NCBI RefSeq assembly: GCF_040958095.1
Contig: NC_091209.1
Location: 7,634,589-7,698,588 of the forward strand
Length of the DNA: 64,000 nucleotides
Source: Procambarus clarkii
Taxonomy: Eukaryota > Arthropoda > Malacostraca > Decapoda > Cambaridae
Reading direction: 5' to 3'
The notes under the pieces are model-generated. The model searched no databases. It saw only the letters and a list, made by a program, of their open reading frames with translations, and was not told where the DNA came from. Shown piece by piece: positions 50,285-60,424 of the stretch (its first letter is position 1; each line of letters opens with the position of its first letter). A program made the position numbers and the translations under genes.

Positions 50285-50470
50285 TGATTTAGGGGCGACG
50301 ACGATCGTGGGATCGGATGCGCCCGTTCTCAAGACTTCAAAACAAACCCACAGGGCGGTTAAACGCTGAGGCCGCCATGCCTGGCGTGTTGACGTCAGGC
50401 GCAGCTGGTACGCATGCGCGCCACCCACCCTCTGCGCATCGGCACGCAACCGATCCTTCTTCTTAATACA
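50285..50470 (-). promoter_or_regulatory. Probable promoter / 5' flank of the SANT gene
   Basis: This GC-rich island in AT-rich surroundings lies just upstream of the first coding exon. It carries a perfect CRE/ATF palindrome TGACGTCA at 50390-50397. An NRF1-like site (cgcatgcgcg) lies at 50411-50420, followed by a second gcgcat core near 50434. There is no TATA box, which fits a CpG/NRF1-type housekeeping promoter. The transcription start cannot be fixed from sequence alone. The segment between this island and the ATG (50221-50284) is taken as 5' UTR. Confidence 0.6.
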
Positions 50471-50479
50471 CGCCTCTAA

Positions 50480-50880
50480 CACCTGTTATATCAGTAACGG
50501 TGTTTGAGCTTTCATATCTTAAGATAATAAACGTATTGTTAATCAAGGTATTTCTAAATGGCAAACATAAGGGAAAACATAGGCAACGATTATTGAGGAT
50601 GAGTACAATATATTTCGCCATTAAACCTAAGCGTATATCTATGCAAAAAACGATATGTCGCGTCGGTTGTTTAGCCAAGGTGCCCCTGGGTACACTAATA
50701 GATTTTCTTCAGTTACCTTACTATGGATTGTGGAGGAAAGATACCCCACATAGTCAATTTATGGATTCCCAAAGTTTTAATTTAAGCCTAGCAATTTAAA
50801 TTTTTGTTGAACTATTTACATATTTTGTTCTGAGGTCGAGCGAAATACAGCATAGGGACATTTTTTTTTATTTAAACCTA
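50480..50880. other. Intergenic, nothing assigned
   Basis: AT-rich DNA upstream of the SANT gene promoter. Small frames at 50500-50799 have no motif. Confidence 0.4.
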
Positions 50881-50887
50881 CAATTCT

Positions 50888-51122
50888 TACATTCTTGTAA
50901 AGCCAGTAGCACGCATAGCGTTTCGGACAGGTCCTTAATCTTAATTTTCCCCTCGAATACGACCCGCCAAATTGTTTAACAACCAGGTACCCATTTACTG
51001 CTGGGTGAACAGAGGTTACAGTTAAGGATTGGCACCCAGTTAACCTTCCCCGGCCTGGATACGAACCCAGGCCAAAGGGCTCGTGAATCGTCGGGCAAGT
51101 GTCTTACCACTGCGCCACGGGT
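50888..51122 (-). repeat. tRNA-derived SINE with LINE-type tail, minus strand
   Basis: On the minus strand: tRNA-like head tacccgtggcgcagtggtaa..ctgggttcgtatccaggccggggaag, body ctgtaacctctgttcacccagcagtaaatgggtacctggttg, then gattaaggacctgtccgaaacgct..gtgctactggctttacaagaatg. The last part is also the 3' UTR of the LINE at 52545-54165. Confidence 0.85.
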
Positions 51123-51164
51123 ACTATATTTTTTATTAAACTATAAAGTAAAACTGCTATAAAG

Positions 51165-51790
51165 TAAAATTCTGCTATCAGGATAATAACAAACTCTGCT
51201 TTCAGACAACACTCAGCCCCCTTGTTTAAATCCCTTAACATGCTGAACATAATCTCACTCCACAAATTCTCTTGTGTCAATTACATTTACAAAACCCTGT
51301 TCTTAAATGCAAACTCTGCTCTGAAACTCTCCCTGGACAGATATAATAGGACCCATTATCACCACACCAGAAATAAATATCTCTTTGATATCCTCAGAGT
51401 CAAACTTAATCTGTGTAAACACTCTATGCAAATAAAGGGACCTAGTCTATGGAACTCACTCCCTATTGAATTGAAAAGCTGTCCAACTTTTGCGTCATTC
51501 AAATACAAAACCAAAAAGTACCTAATTTCATCTTCACAGTTTCCTTGTGCTTCAAACTTGCACTGTATTTAGTGCTACCCAATCCCCCAATATTTATGTA
51601 CCTAAGCCAAACATCTTTACCATTGTGATCATTGCCGTCTTCTTAATTTAATTTTTAATTTAATTTAATTTAATTTAACTTATATGTGCTATCAATATCC
51701 TGTATTGTGCCTATTAATCTTTGTTAAATTATCAATCAAGCTGTCAATGCTATCAATCAGAGCTATCGATGTGCTTTAATACACCTATGT
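51165..51790 (+). pseudogene. 5'-truncated LINE, C-terminal fragment
   Basis: The frame 51222-51572 encodes FKSLNMLNIISLHKFSCVNY, TRNKYLFDILRVKLNLCKHS and QIKGPSLWNSLPIELKSCPT. This is the end of the jockey/CR1-like RT family found complete at 55.2-59.5 kb. The downstream 3' UTR is AT-rich. Confidence 0.8.
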
Positions 51791-51949
51791 AGCGAGTAAA
51801 CATTATGTTCACTCCAGTCTCTCATTACCTTAATGACAAACTATTTAGCACTAATTGCGGACCTATAATCTTTTCCCTAATTACAGGTAGCAGTCTTTCC
51901 ATCCTATTGGAGTAAGCTGAGGTGCAGTCATCAAATATAAGCAAGCGAA

Positions 51950-52080
51950 AAGCGAATAGCCGTATCTCTCTCTTGGGTGGTTTAATCTTAATCAATCAAT
52001 CGAATAGTCATATCTTACGGGCTATTCATGCCCGTGCCACCTCTTGGGTGACTTAATCTTCATCAATCGATCAATCGAAT
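51950..52080 (+). repeat. Short dispersed repeat with (aatc)n tail, two copies in tandem
   Basis: 'gggctattcatgcccgtgccacctcttgggtgacttaatcttcatcaatcgatcaatcg' follows a similar, more decayed copy. A third copy stands at 60545-60612. Confidence 0.7.
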
Positions 52081-52082
52081 AT

Positions 52083-52165
52083 GTTGACCAGACCACACAC
52101 TAGAAAGTGAAGGAACGACGACGTTTTGGTCCGTCCTGGACCATTCTCAAGTCAAGTCTCAAATC
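52083..52165 (-). repeat. Solo Penelope 3' end
   Basis: 'atgttgaccagaccacacactagaaagtgaaggaacgacgacgttttggtccgtcctggaccattctcaagtc' nearly matches 16982-17053. Confidence 0.85.
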
Positions 52166-52169
52166 AGTC

Positions 52170-52540
52170 GAATAGCCATCAGTACAATTTCCAAAGTTAA
52201 CTTCTATACAAACGCTTTGGATTTACCACACCTCTTCAACCTCAAGAATGTAGCACTCGGCGTGTACAGTTCCAACCGACCTCAAGACGCTACAGCTTCG
52301 ACACAGAGCAGACAGCAGATTACGACCGCATCGAGCTACAACGCCCTCGCTCCCCATCGAGTTTAGACACTCACGATTCCCCATCGAGCTGCCATGCTCT
52401 CCCGCATAGAGCTCCGCGACTCCGGCCTTACTCGGCTCTCTGCTCTGCTCCAAGCTCTGTCTCGACGTCTACGACACTGCCAATAACTGACTAGTGTAAT
52501 CAAGACTACTAAATAAATATAAAAACCACTAAACACTGGG
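52170..52540. other. Intergenic, nothing assigned
   Basis: Moderately GC-rich. Short minus-strand frame 52223-52453 has no motif. Confidence 0.4.
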
Positions 52541-52544
52541 TATC

Positions 52545-54165
52545 TAATCTTATTTATTTATTTATTTATGCATATACAAGAATGTACATAAGGAATGTGA
52601 GGATACAAATATGGTAATTACAGTCTTGTAAAGCCACTAGCACGCGCAGCGTTTCGGGCAGGTCCTTAATCTAAGAAAATTTTAAGGAGGTAAATACTTG
52701 CAAAATTTATAGACAAAAAATGATAACAGTTACATGAAATAAAAAAAAAAGAAGATGAGAGAAAATTGTAGGTACAGTATATTAAAGCACATAGGTAGCT
52801 AAGATTGATTGCAATGACAGCTTGAATGGTAGTTGACAAAAATTGGTAGGCACAATACAGCAGAAACAATATAAGATTGATTGCAATGACAGCTTGAATG
52901 GTAGTTGACAAAAATTGGTAGTCACAATACAGCATATGGCTAGCACATAAAAGAAGACAGCAATGAACACAACGATAAGGTTGTTTGATATTACATAAAA
53001 ATTAGGAGATTGGGTAACACTAGGTACAGAGCAAATTTAAAGCTCAGTGTAGGAAACTAAGAAGATGAAGTTAGGTACTTTTTGGTTTTGCTTTTAAATA
53101 AGGCAAAAGTTTTACAGTTTTTCAATTCACTAGGGAGTGAGTTCCATAGACTAGGTCCCTTAATTTGCATAGAGTGTTTACACAGATTAAGTTTGACCCT
53201 GGGGATATCAAAGAGATATTTATTTCTGGTGTGGTGATAATGGGTCCTATTACATCTGTCCAGGGAGAGTTTCAGAGCATGGTTTGCATTTAAGAACAGG
53301 GTTTTGTAAATGTAGTTGACACAAGAGAATGTGTGGAGGGAGTTAATATTTAGCAAGTTTAGGGATTTAAACAAGGGAGCTGAGTGTTGTCTGAAAGCAG
53401 AGTTAGTTATTATTCTGATAGCAGATTTTTGCTGTGTGATGATGGGCTTAAGGTGGTTTGCAGTGGTAGACCCCCATGCACAGATACCATAATTAAGATA
53501 GGGGTAGATTAGTGCATAATATAGTGAGAGGAGAGCAGAGTTAGGAACATAATATCTGATTTTGGAGAGTATACCAACTGTCTTAGAGACTTTCTTAGTT
53601 ATGTGTTGAATGTGGGTGCTGAAGTTGAGTCTCTTGTCTAGGAATAGGCCAAGAAACTTGCCATCATTTTTATTACTGATGTTAATGTTGTCTATCTGTA
53701 GCTGAATTGCATTTGATGATTTGCTTCCAAATAAGATGTAGTAAGTCTTCGATGTTTAATGTTAGTTTGTTCGTTGACATCCATAAGTGGACTTTTTTTA
53801 ATTCATTATTCACAACATTATTTAGTGTATGTGGGTTGAGGTTTGAATAGATAAGGGTAGTATCGTCAGCAAACAATATAGGTTTGAGAATATTAGAGAC
53901 ATTAGGCAGATCGTTTATATATATAAGAAATAGAAGAGGTCCTAAGATGCTGCCCTGTGGCACTCCAACGGTAATTGGTAGAGTGGAAGAAGTTGTATCA
54001 TTGATGGTTACATATTGGTGTCTGTCACTAAGATAGGATCGGATGTAGTCAAGGGCAAGGCCTCGAATTCCATAATGCTGGAGTTTAAGTAAGAGGTAGT
54101 TGTGATTAACAGTATCAAAGGCTTTTACCCAACCCAATCTACCCAATCTACCCAACAGAGCAACA
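52545..54165 (-). pseudogene. 5'-truncated jockey/CR1-like LINE, minus strand
   Basis: RT part at 53682-54155: KAFDTVNHNYLLLKLQHYGI, VPQGSILGPLLFLIYINDLP and catalytic FADDTTLIYS. The C-terminal part at 53057-53374 reads FKSLNLLNINSLHTFSCVNY and QIKGPSLWNSLPSELKNCKT. The 3' UTR contains two tandem copies of a 72-bp unit (52800-52945) and ends in (ttta)n. Frameshift between RT and the C-terminus. A short repeat ccaatctaccca marks the 5' break. Confidence 0.85.
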
Positions 54166-54234
54166 TACTCGTACGTTACACATACTAATCTCTCATTTTT
54201 TTCTTACAATGTACCTGTTACATTTTATAAAATT

Positions 54235-54367
54235 TGCTAGAATTTACCTACTTAAAATTATGTGTTAGATTAAGGACCTGCCCGAAACACTGCACGTACT
54301 AGTGGCTTTACAAGAATGTAAACACCACGCTATGTATCCTCACAAACCCAATGTACCTTCTTGCACA

Positions 54368-54402
<35 letters not shown>
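54235..54402 (+). repeat. LINE 3'-end fragment
   Basis: 'ttaaggacctgcccgaaacactgcacgtactagtggctttacaagaatgta' plus an (aaat)n tail (54366-54400), the same 3' end as the element to its left. Confidence 0.8.
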
Positions 54403-54846
54403 AACTATAAAGTAAAATGATGTTCATTATAAATGGGAACCGTAAATAAACATAATAATAAAATATTAATATAATTAGTATTATGCTGACAGAGTTCACA
54501 TAAGAACACGATGAAAAAGTTCACATAAGAGCTTGATGACAGAGTTCACCTAAGGACACGTCGAGAGAGTTCACATAAGTGGCCACAGTAGAGTGCTGTG
54601 CATGCGTAAGTGGTGTGAACAAAATGCAAGGACACGTCGGAAAGGAATACATGAGCTTAACCTAAGGTGCTATAGTCCACAAGGGGGTAGTACTGGGATG
54701 GTGAACATGAACTACTAGGTAGTATGATATGGCCGAGGAATGCATGAGGGGGTGAAGGCGCAACAGTTAAGGGAAGGGAGAATGCAAGCAAGCAAGTAAC
54801 TGGGTGAAGTTATACACAAACGTTAGAGTAAAGTTGCGTCAGCAGT
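54403..54846. other. Intergenic, short internal repeats
   Basis: The word agttcacataag recurs four times between 54488 and 54575, spaced about 25-35 bp. Otherwise nothing assigned. Confidence 0.5.
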
Positions 54847-55105
54847 CCCCGTGGCGCAGTGGTAAGACACTCACTCACCCGGCGCTTTGCAAGCACTTTG
54901 ACCTGGGTTCGTATCCAGGCCGGGGAGGAATGATTGGGCGCTAATTCTTAACTGTAGCCCCTGTTCAACTAGCAGTGAATGTGTACCTGGTTGTTAAACG
55001 ATCTAGCGGGTCATATTCAGGGGGAAAAAATAGGATTAAGGACCAGCCAGCCCGAAACGCCATGCGTGTTAGTGGCTTTACAAGAATGTAAGAACTCTTG
55101 TACAT
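54847..55105 (+). repeat. tRNA-derived SINE with LINE-type tail
   Basis: Head ccccgtggcgcagtggtaagac..gacctgggttcgtatccaggccgggg, body aactgtagcccctgttcaactagcagtgaatgtgtacctggttg, tail aggattaaggaccagccagcccgaaacgcc..gtgttagtggctttacaagaatgtaag. Confidence 0.85.
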
Positions 55106-55236
55106 ATAAATAAAAAGTATAAAAAGTGGAGGTGCTGGGAGATGGGTCCGACTTGACCCTACCCCCTCGGCAGCCCTTAAAATTATATTTGTCTATTATT
55201 TGTCTATTATATTTGTATTATTTGTCTGCGTCAAAT

Positions 55237-55410
55237 CCGTCAAAAAAACCCAGATGCGATTCATCAGTGCTTCGTTAGAGATGGACTGATAAAGGTGAGA
55301 AAAACCGCAGAGGGCAAAATGTTCACAATTACTAAAGAAGAGAACCTCAACGCTTTCCTCTCCCAATGTGGTCTGTCTCAGCTCATTATCACTCCCAGTG
55401 AATTAACTTA
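55237..55410 (+). pseudogene. LINE ORF1 C-terminal end (no start codon)
   Basis: The open frame reads NPDAIHQCFVRDGLIKVRKT and FTITKEENLNAFLSQCGLSQ to a TAA at 55408. It starts without an ATG, in the position expected for ORF1, 760 bp before ORF2. No RNA-binding motif is left. Confidence 0.6.
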
Positions 55411-56166
55411 ATTAACCCCCTGTCAACTAGTGGGGCTAGGTTTCCTAAGTCTCATTGTTTCATTTTCTGACTTAATTTTTAACTTACTCTTAACTAGTCA
55501 TTTACTGAAATTATTGAATTGAGTGCATAAATAGTTCTTCAGGTCTTATTAATTATACAGTCATAACTGAACTATTTATAGTTAATAATCATTAGCTTAA
55601 ATTTGCCTATGCTTATTATTCAACTTTTCTTTGATTCCATTTATTACCTAGGTTGCCTAGCCTCGCCATGCTCCCTTACTCCATTGTACCCCTGGCTTTG
55701 CCTGCATCTCAAATTGCAAATTGTTACTTACAGTGTACCTGAGAGTACTCGTAAGCAATCTACCTCATTTTTCATTTTTGCTCAATTTGTTTTTGTATTG
55801 CTTAGTCTTGTTTATATTTTTGTTTTGTATTTCTATATCTTGTGTTTTGTATAGTCCATGTTTATATGTTTTTTCGTTAATCTCATTTAATCTCATTTTT
55901 TGCCCGAAACGCATTGCGTAATAGTGGCTTTAGGCATTGTATGTACTAGCTCTAACTATATATCAATCCATTAATGTAACATCACTTGTATGTATATACC
56001 TTACCTGAATAAACATCTGAATCTGAATCTGAATCTGAATTTCTTACCTAGGTTGTCTAGCCTAGCCATACTCCCTTACTCCATTGTACCCCTGTAAGCC
56101 CCTTTTGAGTTTGCTTTGTTCTGTATTGTGTACATCTTTTTCCCTATTTTATAGCTTATTTCTACC

Positions 56167-57846
56167 TTGTTATTTGCCTTTCTTCCCTTGTTTTTCCTGC
56201 AATCAGTTTTTTTTATGCAGACAAGTATAGACCCTGAACTTAACCTCTTATCCACTATCTATGACAATTATCACTTTAATGATCTAAATTGCAGATATTT
56301 TGCAGCACATGATGTAAACAATGTATTAACTCATAATCACAATATCTCTGTAATCAATTTGAACGTTAGATCCCTAGGTAAACACTTCGATGATGTTAGT
56401 GCCTTGATTGAAGCTATTGACAACAAATTCTCTTTTATTATACTTACTGAAACATGGTTGAAAGAGGATACTACTCAGCTCTTTAACATGCCTAACTACT
56501 CAGCAATTCACAACTGTCGTCAAATTCAGAGAGGTGGTGGCACTGCTCTTTACTACCACCAAGAACTAACATGCTTAAAAGAAATTAGAACCAGAGACTG
56601 CTATGGGGAGTATATCTTCGCCAGCTTCAGAGTCAAGGGTGCCGAGTCTGTCCTGACTGTGGGTGCAGTTTATAGAATTCCTAACACTAATGTGTCCGAA
56701 TTCAACTCAAACCTTAGAAATCTAATACTTGATAACAGACTGAACAAAAACCACCTAATTATCGCAGGGGACTTTAATATTGACCTCTGCGAGCCTGAAC
56801 ACCCCACTGCTGTTAGTTTCCTCAACTGTATGAATTCCTGCTTCCTCATACCCTTAATCACTAGACCTACTAGAATCACTGATAGCACTGCCACGACGCT
56901 CGATCACATCTGGACAAACATAACCTCTCCGCTTACTTCAGGTATAATCACCGATAGCACTACAGATCATTACCCCACATTTCTCTTAACTAACATTAGC
57001 AAACCACCTCTTGAGTCAAGAGTGATACGTTTTAGACTGCACAATGAAACTGCTATAGACAATTTTATAACTGCTGCTGATAATGTCAACTGGGAGTCCG
57101 AGTTAGGTAACATAGTGGACATCAACCTAGCAGTGCAATCTTTTCTTCAAAAAACTCTTAGCCTTTATAATACCCACTGTCCTATGCTTACAAAACAAGT
57201 CACAACCAAAAGGCTTAACAATCCCTGGCTTACAAAGGGAATACTTAAATCTATTAATAAAAAACATGACCTTGAGAAGAAGTATAGGTTAGGAATTGTC
57301 TCCAAAGAATTCTCAAAGAATTACTCATTATTGCTATCTAAGATAATTAGACGAGCCAAAACTAAATACTACGAAGATAAATTTACCCAAATAAAGAGCA
57401 ACATTAAACAAACTTGGAGAACAATTTCTCAAATATTGGGATCAAAGAAGTCTTTCAATAACAAACCGACTCTCCTGTCTAATAACGATGGTCAGCTTTC
57501 AGCCTCTGATTCTGCTATTGAGTTCAATAGGTTCTTCTCTTCCATTGGTTCATCCCTTGCAAATGATATTCCATCTTCCAGTACAGACATTAATGACTAT
57601 CTTTCAGGTAACTATCCACAGTCTCTGTACCTAAAGCCTATTAATTCCACTGACGTCAATGAGATAATCCTTTCCCTTAAAACCAAGTCTGGTGCCCTTG
57701 AGGAGATACCAACTTTAATTTACAAAAAAGCCTCCAGATCTTTAGCCCCTGCTATTGCTTTGCTCTTCAACAAGTCACTTGAATTCCAAACCTTCCCAGA
57801 TATTCTAAAAAAAAGCGAGAGTAACGCCTGTCCACAAATGTGGTAA
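56167..57846 (+). pseudogene. LINE ORF2, AP endonuclease and start of RT (frameshifted at an A8 run)
   Basis: Endonuclease motifs in order: ISVINLNVRSLGKHF, ILTETWL (catalytic E), AGDFNIDL (D and N), DHIWTN and DSTTDHYPTF (final D-H). The RT N-terminal region follows. The frame breaks at an A8 run (about 57810) and the ORF ends with an out-of-frame tail SNACPQMW. The real start is probably at or before the ATG at 56215. Confidence 0.85.
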
Positions 57847-57892
57847 TCTCACAGATGTTAACAACTACAGACCTATATCTATCCTGCCAAAC

Positions 57893-58798
57893 TTGTCAAA
57901 AATTTTTGAAAAACTAATCTATAAGCAGCTTTACTCATATCTAGTCAAACTCAATATACTTAGCCCTTGCCAATATGGCTTCAGACCCAAAAAAAGCACT
58001 AACGATGCACTTATTAGTATGCTTAACTTGATTCATACAGCTCTTGATAAAAATGAGTTCCCTGTTGGGTTGTTTGTGGACCTGCGTAAAGCTTTTGACA
58101 CTGTCAACCACCAAAACCTTCTTCTTAAATTACATCATTATGGAGTCAGAGGACACTCCCTACAATACCTCAAATCCTACCTTACTGACAGGCTCCAATA
58201 TGTTTCTGTGAATAATACAATTTCTCCCACCCTACCCATCAACATTGGTGTTCCCCAGGGCAGCATACTTGGCCCTCTCCTCTTTCTCATCTACATTAAT
58301 GACCTTCCAAATGCCTCCCAACACCTCAAACCAATTCTATTTGCTGACGACACAACCTTCATTTACTCCAGTCCTGATCCCCTTGCTCTAAATGCCACAG
58401 TAAATACTGAGCTAAATAAAGTCCATCTGTGGCTAACTGCCAACAAACTCACCCTTAACATTGACAAAACCTTCTATATTCTGTTTGGCAATAAATCCTC
58501 TAATCAAATAAATCTCAAAATAAACAATACCCAAATTTGTAACAAATTAGATGGCAAATTCCTTGGCATTCTCATTGACCACAAGCTTAATTTCCAGGGA
58601 CACATTCTAAACATATCAAAAAAAGTTTCAAAAACTGTGGGCATTCTTTCTAAGATCAGATATTATGTACCACGCCCTGCCCTGGTGACTCTATTACTCC
58701 CTTATCTATCCATATCTCAACTATGGTATTTGTGCTTGGGGCTCTACTACCCAAAATCACTTACGTCCTCTAATTACTCAACACAAAGCTGCTATTAG
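57893..58798 (+). pseudogene. LINE ORF2, reverse transcriptase core
   Basis: YGFRPKKSTNDALISMLNLI, FVDLRKAFDTVNHQNLLLKL, IGVPQGSILGPLLFLIYIND and the catalytic FADDTTFIYSS. The thumb follows (LGILIDHKLNF). A second frameshift near 58725 moves the C-terminal domain to another frame. Confidence 0.9.
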
Positions 58799-58856
58799 GA
58801 CAATATCCAATTCTGGCCCCAGACATCACTCGGTACCCCTACTTAAATCTCTGAAT

Positions 58857-59156
58857 ATGTTAGACATTAAGTCACTGCACATTCTCTCATGTGTATTATA
58901 CATATATAAAACGCTAAACTATAATGCCAATCCTGATCTCAAAAGCTTCATAGAAGGTTGTATCAGAACCCATGAGCATCACACCAGAAATAAATACAGT
59001 TTTGATATTCCTAGAGTACGACTTAATCAAACTAGAAATGCTCTACAAATCAAGGGGCCCAGAATGTGGAATGACCTTCCCAACCATGTTAAAGACTGTA
59101 CCTCTCTCAACCAGTTTAAGTTAAAAGCGAAGCTATACCTAATAAATTCCCTGTAA
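58857..59156 (+). pseudogene. LINE ORF2, C-terminal domain
   Basis: Reads SLHILSCVLYIYKTLNYNAN, HTRNKYSFDIPRVRLNQTRN and QIKGPRMWNDLPNHVKDCTS, homologous to 51222-51572 and 53057-53374. Ends in TAA, then the 3' UTR. Confidence 0.85.
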
Positions 59157-59457
59157 CCTACCTTACCCTTCTATTGTCAACCAATGTCTGTTTTTTTCTT
59201 TAAAGAGCGCTGTTTGTCGACATAATTGTATTTGTGCTGCTTTTTCATCTATGTTTTCATTTCTTGTTTTCATTCTACTCAATTAGTATTAAGCTTGTCA
59301 TTTAAGTTTATCATGCCCGAAACGCTTTGCGTAATAGTGGCTTTAGGCATTGTATGTACTAGCTCTACCTATAAGTCAAACAATCCTTGTAAATATTTAT
59401 TGTATGTATGTACCTTACCTAAATAAAATTGTATTGTATTGTATTGTATTTACCTTA

Positions 59458-60285
59458 TTTACCTGAGGGCCACCATATCTGTAGCGGCCAAGGCGACGAT
59501 AGAAACCCGACAGCCTGTCGAAAGTCTCCCCATTTGTCCTGATGATTCTGTCCAACTAGATTTTAAAATTCTGTAGCGTATTGGCACTTACTGTTTCGGC
59601 GGGTAGGCAGTTCTATGGGTTTATAACTTCCTGGGTGCAAAAAGTATTTCCTGTTTTCTGTCCTGCAATGTGGATTGTTGCGCTTTAAACGCCTTGAGTT
59701 CCTTGTTCGTCTTACATCTGACCTTTTGAAGAAGTGGTCTGGATCAATATCCTCCAAATTGTTCATTATTTTAAATTTCAACGAAGTCAGCCCTGTCATG
59801 TCTGGTTTGCAGTCTTGCTAGCTCTGTGGCCCTTACATTGCATTCTTGTACAGCCACTAGTACGCGTAGCGTTTCGGGCAAGTCCTTAATCCTATGGTCC
59901 CTGGAATACGATCCCCTGCCGCGAAGAATCGTTTTTTCATCCAAGTACACATTTTACTGTTGCGTTAAACAGAGGCTACAGTTAAGGAATTGCGCCCAGT
60001 AAATCCTCCCCGGCCAGGATACGAACCCATGACATAGCGCTCGCGGAACGCCAGGCGAGTGTCTTACCACTACACCACGGAGACTGCCTCAACCATTCCT
60101 GGTATGACAGTCGAAATGGGGCTCAGTTCAGAAATCCTTTTAGTCTCCCGTCGTTGAACTTTCTCCGAAGCTTTCTTCATGTGTTTTTGAAGTTGAGGTT
60201 TCCAGGCCGGGATACAATAATCCAGGTGTGGACACACCAGAGATTTCCACGTTCTTCCCACCACATGTGCCTTAATTCACTCTCC
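59458..60285 (-). pseudogene. CR1-like LINE C-terminal part, minus strand, with nested SINE
   Basis: Frame 60264-60070 reads SLVCPHLDYCIPAWKPQLQK and ASEKVQRRETKRISELSP (end of the RT palm/thumb). It continues across a nested SINE to 59799-59563 (IDPDHFFKRSDVRRTRNSRR). The 3' end carries the gtggccctcaggtaa motif in reverse at 59470. Confidence 0.75.
59826..60088 (-). repeat. tRNA-SINE with LINE-type tail, minus strand, nested in a LINE
   Basis: Minus strand: ctccgtggtgtagtggtaag head, atgggttcgtatcctggccgggg B-box, body ctgtagcctctgttta, tail gattaaggacttgcccgaaacgct..gtactagtggctgtacaag. Confidence 0.8.
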
Positions 60286-60424
60286 CGCCCTATGGGTAAA
60301 ACTACCAGCTGCCCTATGGGTTGGGAGCTCCGCGCTATGGGCCTCCTGGCGTTGGGGGCTCGAAAAATGTAAGACACCTGTCAACAAAAGCCATTCTAGA
60401 GCTAAGTCAACTCATGTAAAAGGA

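Larger units (their letters stand above)
55180..59455 (+). mobile_element. Near full-length jockey/CR1-like LINE (ORF1 end, APE-RT ORF2, microsatellite 3' end)
   Basis: An ORF1 tail (55237-55410), spacer, ORF2 with AP endonuclease and RT (56218-58800, two frameshifts), C-terminal domain, and a 3' UTR ending cccgaaacgctttgcgtaatagtggctttaggcattgtatgtactagc..acctaaataaaattgta(ttgta)n. A truncated copy of the same 3' end with a (tctgaa)n tail is embedded in the spacer at about 55695-56040. It is flanked by a direct repeat of about 48 bp (55646-55693 and 56047-56094). No intact copy; recently active family judging by low decay. Confidence 0.85.
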
